Shown piece after piece: positions 7,319 to 14,299 of a DNA stretch of 21,370 bases (positions within the stretch are counted from its first letter, which is position 1; every line of letters begins with the position of its first letter). The notes under the pieces were generated by a model that saw only the letters and a list, made by a program, of their open reading frames with translations, was not told the DNA's origin and made no database searches. The stretch spans positions 1-21,370 of the forward strand of contig CAJKLD010000034.1 in NCBI GenBank assembly GCA_905200645.1, in the 5' to 3' direction. This DNA comes from an uncultured Phascolarctobacterium sp. GTDB taxonomy: Bacteria > Bacillota > Negativicutes > Acidaminococcales > Acidaminococcaceae. Both the position numbers and the translations under genes were made by a program.

Positions 7319-8713
7319 TTGAAGTATAAAATGGAGAACATGCTGATAAATTTAGCGGCAGAACAAAAAAATAGTTTACAAACCATGCAGGCTGTTTTAG
7401 GCTTGGCTGCGGATATGGCTCACGGTATTGTTACCATTTATTTACCCTGCGAGGATAAAAAATATCTGTATATTTTTAAGCAGGAGCAGCCGCGTACCCA
7501 GCGGGGTAATGTGCGCCCGGATTTGACGGGACGCAGAGTGCGCACGGTGGAGGAGCCCATGGTGGCGCGTGCTTTGAAAAAAAATATTTCTGTAGTGGGT
7601 AAAAGAGAATGGAGTTTAGGCGTATTCAACAGCCTAGAGGTTTTTCCGCTGCGGGATGCCCGCGGGCGTTGCTACGCCGCCATCAGCTTTGAAACTGCCG
7701 CTCCCGATAATATTATTACGCTGCAAAGCTTGGAGCTTATCTGCAATATGCAGCAAGGCTTGTTAAATAATCCCCATTACGGCAGAATGCAGCCTTCCGA
7801 CGGTATTATGGTTGTCGATTCCAACAAACGCATTATTGCCGCCAACAACAGAGCCAAGCACATGTTTGACGTGATGGAAATTCCGCAATTAGTCGGCAGC
7901 CGTACTAACGACGTAGCCATTAACTGGCCGCTGGTCGGCATGGTTATGGATACGGGCACGGCGGAAAGCAAGGAATTTAATATGTGCGGACTGCTGCTGT
8001 CTATGCGGGTGCTGCCCGTAGTGCCGCGGCCCAAGGGCGGCTGTGCCGTAGTAATTTTGCAGGATATTACGGAGCTGCGCAAAAAGGATGAAGAGCTGCT
8101 GATAAAATCCGTGGTTATCAAGGAAATTCATCACCGAGTAAAAAATAATTTGCAGACCATTGCCAGCCTGCTGCGTTTGCAGGAGCGGCGCGCTCAGTGC
8201 GGCGAAACTCGTTTGGTGCTGCGGGACTGCATCAGCCGCGTCAACAGTATTGCCATTGTCCACGAATATTTATCTCAGCAGGATTCCGGACTCATTGACG
8301 TGGGCAAGGTTGCCAAAGGTATTTATCAGGCGATTATCGGCAGTATGCTGAATCCCGATTTTGTTTTGGAGGCGGAATTTCGTGCGGATGAGGTGCAGCT
8401 GGCTTCCGATAAGGCGACGAGCATTGCGCTGATTTTAAACGAGCTGCTGCAAAATGCCATTGAGCACGCCTTTGCGGAGCGCGAGCGCGGTAAACTGCAA
8501 GTAAATTTTATAGAGAACGCGGAGGGCTACACTCTGTCCATTGCGGACGACGGCGTGGGCCTGCCGCAGGATTTTAAAATTACCGGACGCAAAAGTTTGG
8601 GACTAAAAATAATCAAAACTATGGCGGAATCAGATTTGCAGGGTTCCTTTACCTTGACCAACAGGCCGGAGGGCGGTACTTTTGCAGTAGTCAAAATTCC
8701 CACAGGCAGGTGA
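7319..8713 (+). CDS. pdtaS: Cytosolic PdtaS-like sensor histidine kinase (HisKA_2 family)
   Basis: This is a soluble histidine kinase expected to phosphorylate the ANTAR regulator encoded next to it. There is no membrane segment. Residues about 10-150 form an N-terminal sensory region resembling the GAF-like domain of PdtaS. Residues about 155-255 are a PAS-like domain ending in VVILQDITE. The HisKA_2 dimerisation region follows, with EIHHRVKNNLQ at 269-279 and the phospho-acceptor His at 271/272. The ATPase domain has the N-box ALILNELLQNAIEHA (370-384), DDGVGLP (410-416) and SLGLKIIK (426-433). The start is uncertain: TTG 7319 has aaagga at 7309-7314, while ATG 7331 and ATG 7340 are also in frame. 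The signal it senses cannot be read from the sequence. Confidence 0.88.
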   Translation: MKYKMENMLINLAAEQKNSLQTMQAVLGLAADMAHGIVTIYLPCEDKKYLYIFKQEQPRTQRGNVRPDLTGRRVRTVEEPMVARALKKNISVVGKREWSLGVFNSLEVFPLRDARGRCYAAISFETAAPDNIITLQSLELICNMQQGLLNNPHYGRMQPSDGIMVVDSNKRIIAANNRAKHMFDVMEIPQLVGSRTNDVAINWPLVGMVMDTGTAESKEFNMCGLLLSMRVLPVVPRPKGGCAVVILQDITELRKKDEELLIKSVVIKEIHHRVKNNLQTIASLLRLQERRAQCGETRLVLRDCISRVNSIAIVHEYLSQQDSGLIDVGKVAKGIYQAIIGSMLNPDFVLEAEFRADEVQLASDKATSIALILNELLQNAIEHAFAERERGKLQVNFIENAEGYTLSIADDGVGLPQDFKITGRKSLGLKIIKTMAESDLQGSFTLTNRPEGGTFAVVKIPTGR

Positions 8714-8719
8714 AAAAGT

Positions 8720-9301
8720 ATGTTGAAAAAATTAAAAATACTCTTAGCTGATGATGAAGCCATTTTGCGCTTAGACTTGCGGGAAATGCTGACGGAAGCA
8801 GGGCACGAGGTAGTTGGCGAGGCGGCTAACGGCGAGGAAGCAGTAAAGCTGGCGCGTCAGCTGCAGCCGGAATTTATTATTATGGATGTCAAAATGCCCG
8901 TGATGGACGGCTTAACCGCCGCCAAAATTATCGCGGAAGAAAATATTGCGCCGGTGCTGCTCTTGACGGCGTACAGTCAGCAGGATATTGTAGAAAAGGC
9001 TTCCGAGGCCGGCGTGATTGCTTATTTAGTCAAGCCTATTCGCGAAGAGCAGCTGTTCCCTGCCATGGAAATTGCCGCCAAGCGTTTTACGGAAGTACAA
9101 AAGCTTAATTTAGAATTGGCGCAGCTCAAGGACAGCTTGGAAACCCGCAAGCTTTTGGACAGAGCCAAGGGCATTTTAATGACTGCGCACGGCATGACCG
9201 AGCAGGAGGCCTACCGCAAAATGCAGCAGTTCAGCATGGCCAAGCGCATTTCGCTCAAAGCTCTGGCGGAGCGCATTATCGCCGCCGCTGCCAAAAAATA
9301 A
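8720..9301 (+). CDS. pdtaR: Response regulator with REC and ANTAR RNA-binding domains
   Basis: The 193-residue protein has an N-terminal receiver domain (about 1-122) with Asp11/Asp12, phospho-acceptor Asp56 (FIIMDVKMP), Thr83 and Lys105. A coiled-coil linker (about 124-145) leads to a C-terminal ANTAR domain (about 137-188) containing LLDRAKGILM and EAYRKMQQFSM. ANTAR regulators of the EutV, NasR and AmiR type bind paired hexaloop hairpins in mRNA leaders and prevent termination, so this one probably acts on RNA rather than DNA. The ATG is six bases after the kinase stop, with caggtg as ribosome-binding site, so the pair is one operon. I found no convincing tandem hexaloop target in the window. 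A terminator follows at once. Confidence 0.93.
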   Translation: MLKKLKILLADDEAILRLDLREMLTEAGHEVVGEAANGEEAVKLARQLQPEFIIMDVKMPVMDGLTAAKIIAEENIAPVLLLTAYSQQDIVEKASEAGVIAYLVKPIREEQLFPAMEIAAKRFTEVQKLNLELAQLKDSLETRKLLDRAKGILMTAHGMTEQEAYRKMQQFSMAKRISLKALAERIIAAAAKK

Positions 9302-9342
9302 AAATAAGCGTGACAGCTGCTAAAACTGTTACGCTTATTTTT
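9301..9342. terminator. Bidirectional terminator between pdtaR and yafQ
   Basis: aataagcgtgacag (9303-9316) pairs with ctgttacgcttatt (9326-9339), with one G-T wobble, across a nine-base loop. An A-run lies before it and a T-run after it, so it can end transcripts from either side: pdtaS-pdtaR on the plus strand and dinJ-yafQ on the minus strand. Confidence 0.85.
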
Positions 9343-9617
9343 TATATGAAAAGATCGCTATGTGTACTGGTTCGTGTTAAATATAAAATCAATTCGTCGT
9401 TGTTGATTTCGTAAATAAGCAACCAATCCGGTGTGATGTGACATTCCTTGCAGTCCGCATAATTGCCAATCAAAGAATGCTCGTGATATTTGGCAGGCAG
9501 CTCTTTTTTTGTTGCCAGCAGCTCGATTACTTCTTGGAGCAAATTTATATTGTAGCCTCTTTTTTTGATGCGCTTATAATCCTTTTTAAAAGATGCTTGA
9601 TATTTAATCGTCAGCAT
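9342..9617 (-). CDS. yafQ: YafQ-family mRNA interferase toxin
   Basis: This is the toxin of a type II module and a RelE-superfamily endoribonuclease; E. coli YafQ cuts mRNA on the ribosome. The 91-residue product begins MLTIKYQASFKKDYKRIKKRG. Its catalytic residues line up with those of E. coli YafQ by motif: His47 (EHSLIG), His60, Asp64 and Trp65 (CHITPDW), and His86 and Phe90 (THSDLF) at the C-terminus. The toxin should therefore be active. I use ATG 9617, four bases after ggaggag (9628-9622 on the minus strand), rather than the TTG three bases upstream. The start lies 14 bases inside dinJ, the usual coupling that ties toxin to antitoxin synthesis. Confidence 0.92.
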   Translation of the reverse strand: MLTIKYQASFKKDYKRIKKRGYNINLLQEVIELLATKKELPAKYHEHSLIGNYADCKECHITPDWLLIYEINNDELILYLTRTSTHSDLFI

Positions 9618-9876
9618 CAAGCTCCTCCATTAGTTCAGCAACGGAAGTAAAACCGCGGCTCAGCCCAATACCCTTATGCGCATTTTCGATTGCTTTAGTG
9701 GTTTCCGCGTTAGGCAAAGGATTTCCCACTCTAAAAGGAATCGCTCCCTCGCGGACAGCTTGTCTGAGGAACATATTAACTGCGGTGCTTAAATTTAAAC
9801 CCATACTTTCAAATAATACTTGAGCTTCTGCTTTTAAAGAAGGATCTATTTTGATATTTGTGCTAATAGTTGTCAT
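9604..9876 (-). CDS. dinJ: RelB/DinJ-family antitoxin
   Basis: This is the antitoxin partner of the adjacent YafQ toxin. The 90-residue protein has an N-terminal ribbon-helix-helix DNA-binding region (about 1-45: TTISTNIKIDPSLKAEA, then LNLSTAVNMFLRQAV), typical of DinJ, and a C-terminal toxin-neutralising part ending ELMEELDADD. A longer frame reaches 9918, but that would put the start upstream of the -10 box. ATG 9876 has aaggagg eight bases upstream and is clearly the real start. DinJ with YafQ normally represses its own promoter; a palindrome over the -35 box is a candidate operator. Confidence 0.93.
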   Translation of the reverse strand: MTTISTNIKIDPSLKAEAQVLFESMGLNLSTAVNMFLRQAVREGAIPFRVGNPLPNAETTKAIENAHKGIGLSRGFTSVAELMEELDADD

Positions 9877-9906
9877 GGCGCAAGCCTCCTTTTTCTTTCT
9901 AACTAA

Positions 9907-9935
9907 ATTATAGCCCAAGGTAAATACTGTGTCAA
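9907..9935 (-). promoter_or_regulatory. Consensus sigma-70-type promoter for dinJ-yafQ
   Basis: On the minus strand TTGACA (9935-9930), a 17-base spacer and TATAAT (9912-9907) match the vegetative promoter consensus at all 12 positions. Transcription would begin near 9900, about 25 bases before the dinJ start. Confidence 0.9.
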
Positions 9936-9953
9936 TATTTTAGGCATATATTG
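9933..9953. promoter_or_regulatory. Candidate DinJ-YafQ operator palindrome
   Basis: CAATAT (9933-9938) and ATATTG (9948-9953) form a perfect inverted repeat with a nine-base centre. It overlaps the outer edge of the -35 box of the toxin-antitoxin promoter. The position suits autorepression by the ribbon-helix-helix antitoxin, but A/T-rich palindromes are easy to find, so this is tentative. Confidence 0.35.
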
Positions 9954-10000
9954 TGAAAGCTAAAAATTTGCTTTAAGCTCTAAAATATTTTCTACTTTTC

Positions 10001-10029
10001 AATCGTCAGTTTTGTGCTGGCGATTTTTT
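10001..10029 (+). terminator. Orphan plus-strand terminator-like hairpin
   Basis: aatcgtcag (10001-10009) pairs with ctggcgatt (10017-10025), with one G-T wobble, around a seven-base loop, and TTTTTT follows to 10029. It reads as a plus-strand terminator, yet the nearest plus-strand gene (pdtaR) already has its own terminator and the genes between are on the other strand. It may be the original end of the pdtaR operon, left behind when the toxin-antitoxin module arrived. Confidence 0.6.
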
Positions 10030-10080
10030 GTTGGTGTAAAATAATTTGCAACAAAATTGTAAAAAAAACCGGTAAAGGTC

Positions 10081-10108
10081 TTGCATTTTTTTCGGATATG
10101 GATATAAT
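10081..10108 (+). promoter_or_regulatory. groESL promoter
   Basis: TTGCAT (10081-10086), a 16-base spacer and TATAAT (10103-10108) form the likely vegetative promoter. The perfect CIRCE operator begins 11 bases after the -10 box, so it covers the expected transcription start. Confidence 0.75.
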
Positions 10109-10119
10109 AATAATTGTAA

Positions 10120-10146
10120 TTAGCACTCGGACAAAATGAGTGCTAA
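10120..10146. promoter_or_regulatory. CIRCE element (HrcA operator)
   Basis: TTAGCACTC (10120-10128), nine bases, then GAGTGCTAA (10138-10146): a perfect match to the CIRCE consensus. HrcA binds this operator and represses groESL until heat shock lowers HrcA activity, which GroEL itself supports. It places the operon in the class I heat-shock regulon. hrcA is not in the window. Confidence 0.98.
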
Positions 10147-10201
10147 CAAAAAGCTCTCACGCTCATAGCAAATTATAAAGAACTCGAAAGGGGTTATGAA
10201 A

Positions 10202-10489
10202 ATGTTAAAACCATTAGCTAGTCATGTTGTTGTAGAACCTGTTGTACAAGAAGAAAAAACTGCCAGCGGCATTTTTCTGCCGGACACTGCTTCTAAAGAA
10301 AAACCGCAGCAAGGTAAGGTTATTGCCGTAGGTATCGGCAAATATACCGAAAACGGCACGTTGATTAAACCTGAAGTCAAAAAAGACGACGAAGTAGTTT
10401 TTGCAAAATACAGCGGTACTCCGATTAAGCATGAAGGCAAGGAATATTTGATTTTAGAAGAACGCGATATTCTTGCTGTGGTTAAATAA
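10202..10489 (+). CDS. groES: Co-chaperonin GroES
   Basis: GroES is the heptameric lid of the GroEL folding chamber. The 95-residue product starts MLKPLASHVVVEP, as GroES proteins usually do. Its mobile loop contains the EKTASGIFLPD stretch that contacts GroEL, and the protein ends in RDILAVVK. An in-frame ATG at 10196 would add two residues, but the ribosome-binding site aaagggg (10187-10193) is only two bases from it and eight from ATG 10202, so I choose the latter. Transcribed with groEL from the CIRCE-controlled promoter. Confidence 0.97.
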   Translation: MLKPLASHVVVEPVVQEEKTASGIFLPDTASKEKPQQGKVIAVGIGKYTENGTLIKPEVKKDDEVVFAKYSGTPIKHEGKEYLILEERDILAVVK

Positions 10490-10525
10490 TTGATTGCAAA
10501 GATAAGATAAAAGGAGCGATAAGAA

Positions 10526-12154
10526 ATGGCTAAACAAATTCTGTTTAATGAAGAAGCTCGCCGCAGTCTGGAACGTGGCGTAAATACTCTGGCTGATGCC
10601 GTAAAAGTAACTCTTGGTCCTAAAGGCCGCAACGTAGTTTTAGAAAAGAAATTCGGCGCACCGACTATTACTAACGACGGTGTAACTATTGCCCGCGATA
10701 TTGAGCTGGAAGATCCCTTCGAAAATATGGGCGCGCAATTAGTTAAAGAAGTAGCTATTAAAACTAACGATGTTGCCGGCGACGGCACCACCACCGCTAC
10801 TGTTTTGGCGCAAGCTATGATTAAAGAAGGTATGCGCAATGTTGCCGCAGGCGCTAACCCCATGGTACTGAAAAAAGGTATTAAAAAAGCAGTAGACGTT
10901 TTGGTTGAAGAATTAAAAGGTATTTCCCAAAAGGTTGAGACTAAAGAAGCTAAAGCGCAGGTTGCTTCTATTTCCGCAGGCGATGAAGAAGTTGGTAAGC
11001 TGATTGCCGACGCTATGGAAAAAGTTGGCGACGACGGCGTTATTACCATCGAAGAATCCAAAACTATGGATACTTGCGTAGAAACTGTAGAAGGTATGCA
11101 GTTTGACCGCGGTTACATTTCTCCTTATATGGCAACCGACGCTGAAAAAATGGAAGCAGTGTTGAGCAATCCGTTCGTATTTATTACCGACAGAAAAATA
11201 ACCATGATTCAAGATATTATGCCGGTTTTGGAAAAAGTTGTACAAAGTGGTAGCGAGCTTTTGATTATTGCCGAAGATATTGAAGGCGAAGCTTTGGCAA
11301 CCTTGGTTGTAAATAAACTGCGCGGCACCTTTAAGGCCGTTGCCGTAAAAGCTCCCGGCTTTGGCGACCGTCGTAAAGCAATGCTGCAGGATATTGCTGC
11401 TTTAACCGGCGCAACTGTTATCAGCGAAGAGGTTGGCCGTAAGCTGGACAGCGCAACTGTTGCCGACCTTGGCCGTGCGGGTCAGGTTCGCGTAACTAAA
11501 GAAATGACTACTATCGTTGACGGTCAGGGCGACAAAGAAGCTATTGCTGCCCGCGTTGCACAAATCCGCGCGCAAATTCCGGAAACTACTTCTGAATTTG
11601 ATAAAGAGAAATTGCAAGAACGTTTGGCTAAACTGGCCGGCGGCGTAGCGGTTATTAAAGTAGGCGCTGCTACCGAAGTTGAAATGAAAGAGAAAAAACT
11701 GCGCATTGAAGACGCTTTGAACGCAACTCGCGCAGCAGTTGCCGAAGGTATTGTTGCCGGCGGCGGTGCTGCACTCTTACAAGTACAAGCGGCTCTTGGC
11801 AAGCTGAAAGTAACCGGCGACGAAAAAACCGGCGTAGAAATTGTTAAACGCGCTATTGAAGAACCCGTTCGCCAAATCGCTTACAATGCAGGCTTGGAAG
11901 GCGCAGTAATTGTTGACTCCATTAAACGCAGTCGTAAAGGTATTGGCTTTAACGCTGCTACCGAAAAATATGTTGATATGATTGCTGAAGGTATCGTAGA
12001 CCCGACTAAGGTTACCAGAAGCGCACTGCAAAATGCAGCCAGCATTGCTGCTATGGTTCTCACCACTGAATCCATCGTAGCCGACAAACCGGCTAAGGAA
12101 GGCGCTGCTCCGGCAATGCCTCCTATGGGCGGCGGTATGCCCGGCATGATGTAA
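10526..12154 (+). CDS. groEL: Chaperonin GroEL
   Basis: GroEL is the ATP-driven double-ring chaperonin that folds cytosolic proteins with GroES. The 542-residue product is full length. It begins MAKQILFNEEARRSLERGV, has the ATP-binding GDGTTT at 85-90 and the family signature around AAVAEGIVAGGGAALL, and ends in the flexible Gly/Met-rich tail MGGGMPGMM. Its ribosome-binding site is aaaggag, a short distance before the ATG. Codon choice is plainly different from the flanking genes, with many GTT, GCT and GAA codons, as expected for high expression. A strong terminator follows. Confidence 0.99.
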   Translation: MAKQILFNEEARRSLERGVNTLADAVKVTLGPKGRNVVLEKKFGAPTITNDGVTIARDIELEDPFENMGAQLVKEVAIKTNDVAGDGTTTATVLAQAMIKEGMRNVAAGANPMVLKKGIKKAVDVLVEELKGISQKVETKEAKAQVASISAGDEEVGKLIADAMEKVGDDGVITIEESKTMDTCVETVEGMQFDRGYISPYMATDAEKMEAVLSNPFVFITDRKITMIQDIMPVLEKVVQSGSELLIIAEDIEGEALATLVVNKLRGTFKAVAVKAPGFGDRRKAMLQDIAALTGATVISEEVGRKLDSATVADLGRAGQVRVTKEMTTIVDGQGDKEAIAARVAQIRAQIPETTSEFDKEKLQERLAKLAGGVAVIKVGAATEVEMKEKKLRIEDALNATRAAVAEGIVAGGGAALLQVQAALGKLKVTGDEKTGVEIVKRAIEEPVRQIAYNAGLEGAVIVDSIKRSRKGIGFNAATEKYVDMIAEGIVDPTKVTRSALQNAASIAAMVLTTESIVADKPAKEGAAPAMPPMGGGMPGMM

Positions 12155-12188
12155 TCGGCATCTAGCTAAAAATTCCTAAATAAAATTA

Positions 12189-12227
12189 GGCTCACTGTTT
12201 CGCGTGGAACAGTGAGCCTTTATAATT
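12189..12227 (+). terminator. groESL terminator
   Basis: ggctcactgtt (12189-12199) and aacagtgagcc (12208-12218) form a perfect 11-bp stem with an eight-base loop, followed by a T-rich tail. It ends the groESL transcript and also borders the 3' end of the minus-strand azlC remnant. Confidence 0.9.
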
Positions 12228-12665
12228 TTAAGCATTATTCAAGTTTAGATAAACATATATTGCACTAAAAGCATATAAAAAATAGTGCCTGCGGTACATA
12301 AAACAGCCGGAGTCCACGCCTTCTGGAGCCTTAGTTGTGCAGTTGGTAGCGAAAGATTCGTCGCACATACCAAAAATAAGATAATATTTTTCAAGCATGG
12401 AAAGGCCGTAAAAAAGATGGCGCGAGTTAATCATTAAGGTCATGAAAAAGCAGTACAAGGGATTAAAAGGACTTAGGAGCATCGTTACCAGCACAAATTC
12501 CATAGAGCCGGCAAAAACCAGCGCGCTAGTGAAAAAGGGATACCAAAAGGAAAATCCCTTACTGCACATATAAAAGCCATAGGAAAGTCCTAAAAAAAGA
12601 AAGGCTGCGCAGATTGGCAGTGTCAGCGGAAAAGCAGCTTTAAAGGCCGCAACGTATTTATTCAT
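12228..12665 (-). pseudogene. azlC: Truncated AzlC-family branched-chain amino acid exporter
   Basis: AzlC with AzlD exports branched-chain amino acids. The 145-codon frame matches the AzlC N-terminal half well: hydrophobic helices, the LVFAGSMEFVLV segment and INSRHLFYGLSMLEKY. It then appears to lack about nine residues before YLIFGMCDESFAT, continues through KAPEGVDSGCF, and runs into an unrelated tail and stop. AzlC proteins are about 230 residues, so the C-terminal helices are gone, and no AzlD gene follows; the groESL terminator lies there instead. I read it as a decayed gene. The start ATG 12665 has a weak aggaa upstream, and a near-consensus promoter is still in place. A short functional protein is possible but unlikely. 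Confidence 0.7.
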
Positions 12666-12705
12666 AATTTTTTCCTACATAAAATTAGAGTGTGATGTAA
12701 AAAAT

Positions 12706-12734
12706 ATTATAATATCATCGGCTGCTTAAGTCAA
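12706..12734 (-). promoter_or_regulatory. Promoter of the azlC remnant
   Basis: On the minus strand TTGACT (12734-12729), a 17-base spacer and TATAAT (12711-12706) match the consensus at 11 of 12 positions. It points into azlC, with transcription starting about 30 bases before the ATG. Confidence 0.8.
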
Positions 12735-12781
12735 ACACAGCAGATGAAAATTTAGCTGTCGGGCAAATCTAACCTAGGGTA

Positions 12782-12810
12782 TTGAGCAAGCGCAGACAAA
12801 ATGTTATAAT
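12782..12810 (+). promoter_or_regulatory. Promoter of the SCIFF maturase gene
   Basis: TTGAGC (12782-12787), 17 bases, TATAAT (12805-12810). Transcription would start near 12817, leaving a leader of about 35 bases that is too short to hold a precursor peptide gene. Confidence 0.75.
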
Positions 12811-12851
12811 ACTATTCATGATTAAATTTATAACAAGAAAGGTTGAATTAC

Positions 12852-14249
12852 ATGCTGATACATAAAATGCGCCTTGACGAGAATATGGCTGTGCTGGATG
12901 TCAACAGCGGCGCAGTCCATTTGGTGGACAATGTTATTTATGATTTGTTAGATTATTATAAAGGCGGCAACGATGAAGAGGCCGTTGCTGCTTTAAAGCA
13001 TAAATACAGCGAGGAAGATTTGCGCGACGCTTTGGCAGAACTGCACGGCTTGCAGGACGAGGGACTGCTTTTCAGTCCGTCCTTTGAGGTGCCGCCAACC
13101 TTCGCGGAAAAGCCTATTGTAAAATCTCTGTGCCTTTTGGTAACGCACGACTGTAATTTGCGCTGCGGCTATTGCTTTGCCGACAGCGGTTCCTTTGGCG
13201 GCTGTCGTCAGCTGATGAGTAAGGAAACTGCGGAAAAGGCCGTAGAATTTGCTATTCAAGGCAGCATGAAGCGCCATAATCTGGAATTAGATTTGTTTGG
13301 CGGCGAGCCGCTGATGAACTGGCCCGTGGTAGTGCATATTGTTAATTATGTGCGCCGCCGCGAGCAGGAAACCGGCAAAAATATTAAGCTGACCTTGACT
13401 ACTAACGGCACGCTTTTAAATGATGAAAACATTAAATTTTTGAACGATAACCGCGTGATGCTTGTTTTGAGCCTGGATGGCAAAAAGGAAACTCACGACG
13501 CTATGCGTCCGTTCCCCAACAAAAGCGGCAGCTATGACGCCGCTGTGCGCGGCTTTAAAAAGGTTATTGACAGCCGCGAAGGCAAAAATTATTATCTGCG
13601 CGGAACCTATACTCATTTCAGCACGCATTTCTGCGAGGATGTGCTGGATATGACTAAGGTTGGCAAGGAAATCAGCGTGGAGCCGGTTGTAGGCATTGAC
13701 GACCCTTGGGTGCTGACCGACGAAGATCTGCCAGTTATTTTTGAAGAATACGATAAACTGGCGCGCGTTTATTTAGCAAGACGCCGCAACGGCGATCCTT
13801 TTGACTTTTTTCATTTTAATGTGGCGCTGGACAACGGTCCCTGCGTGGCAAAGCGTTTGGCCGGCTGCGGCGCGGGTCACGAATATTTTGCCGTGACCGC
13901 CGACGGCGATATTTATCCCTGCCACCAATTTGTCGGTCGCGAAAAATATAAGCTGGGCACTCTTGATACCGGCGTAGTAAAGCCGGAGCTGGTACAAAAA
14001 TTTCGCCACACACATGTTATGACTAAGCCCGAATGCCGCGAATGCTGGGCGCGCTTCTTCTGCAGCGGCGGCTGTCACGCTAACGCCGATTTGATTAACG
14101 GCGATATTTCCAAGCCTTACGAATATGGCTGCAAGCTGCAAAGAAAACGTTTGGAAAATGCTATTTTGGTGCAGGCAGTTTTGTCTGCGGAAGCGCAGCA
14201 GGGCGAGGACTTGCGTCCTCATATCAATAATTTTACTTACGAAAAATAA
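12852..14249 (+). CDS. scfB: SCIFF-type radical SAM peptide maturase
   Basis: The 465-residue protein closely resembles the SCIFF maturases (CteB/ScfB family), which install thioether cross-links in a small six-cysteine peptide. The N-terminal part (about 1-85) starts IHKMRLDENMAVLDVNSGAV, a pattern typical of this family. The radical SAM core has CNLRCGYC (Cys101, 105, 108) binding the SAM-cleaving 4Fe-4S cluster, LFGGEPL and LTTNG. The C-terminal SPASM-type domain has GPC (331), GCG (339), YPC (357), the CxxCx5CxxxC run at 395-408 and Cys427 for two auxiliary clusters. ATG 12852 is chosen because aagaaagg (12835-12842) abuts the alternative TTG at 12843. No peptide gene sits next to it, unlike the usual clostridial scfA-scfB layout. 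Confidence 0.88.
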   Translation: MLIHKMRLDENMAVLDVNSGAVHLVDNVIYDLLDYYKGGNDEEAVAALKHKYSEEDLRDALAELHGLQDEGLLFSPSFEVPPTFAEKPIVKSLCLLVTHDCNLRCGYCFADSGSFGGCRQLMSKETAEKAVEFAIQGSMKRHNLELDLFGGEPLMNWPVVVHIVNYVRRREQETGKNIKLTLTTNGTLLNDENIKFLNDNRVMLVLSLDGKKETHDAMRPFPNKSGSYDAAVRGFKKVIDSREGKNYYLRGTYTHFSTHFCEDVLDMTKVGKEISVEPVVGIDDPWVLTDEDLPVIFEEYDKLARVYLARRRNGDPFDFFHFNVALDNGPCVAKRLAGCGAGHEYFAVTADGDIYPCHQFVGREKYKLGTLDTGVVKPELVQKFRHTHVMTKPECRECWARFFCSGGCHANADLINGDISKPYEYGCKLQRKRLENAILVQAVLSAEAQQGEDLRPHINNFTYEK

Positions 14250-14299
14250 TTTAATTTTTAAATTTTTTTTGCCGGATGCTGCCGGGCGAGGTGCTTGTG

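Noticed and set aside
9877..9918. Longer dinJ start giving 14 extra residues
   Set aside because: It would begin upstream of the -10 box of the consensus promoter and has no ribosome-binding site; ATG 9876 has aaggagg at good spacing.
10222..11061. Long 279-codon minus-strand frame opposite groES-groEL
   Set aside because: It is Ser/Thr/Pro-rich antisense shadow of a highly biased coding sequence and crosses the groES-groEL gap; no promoter or ribosome-binding site.
12666..12851. Search for a six-cysteine SCIFF precursor peptide gene
   Set aside because: No frame on either strand in this gap contains a cysteine cluster; the region is taken up by two divergent promoters.
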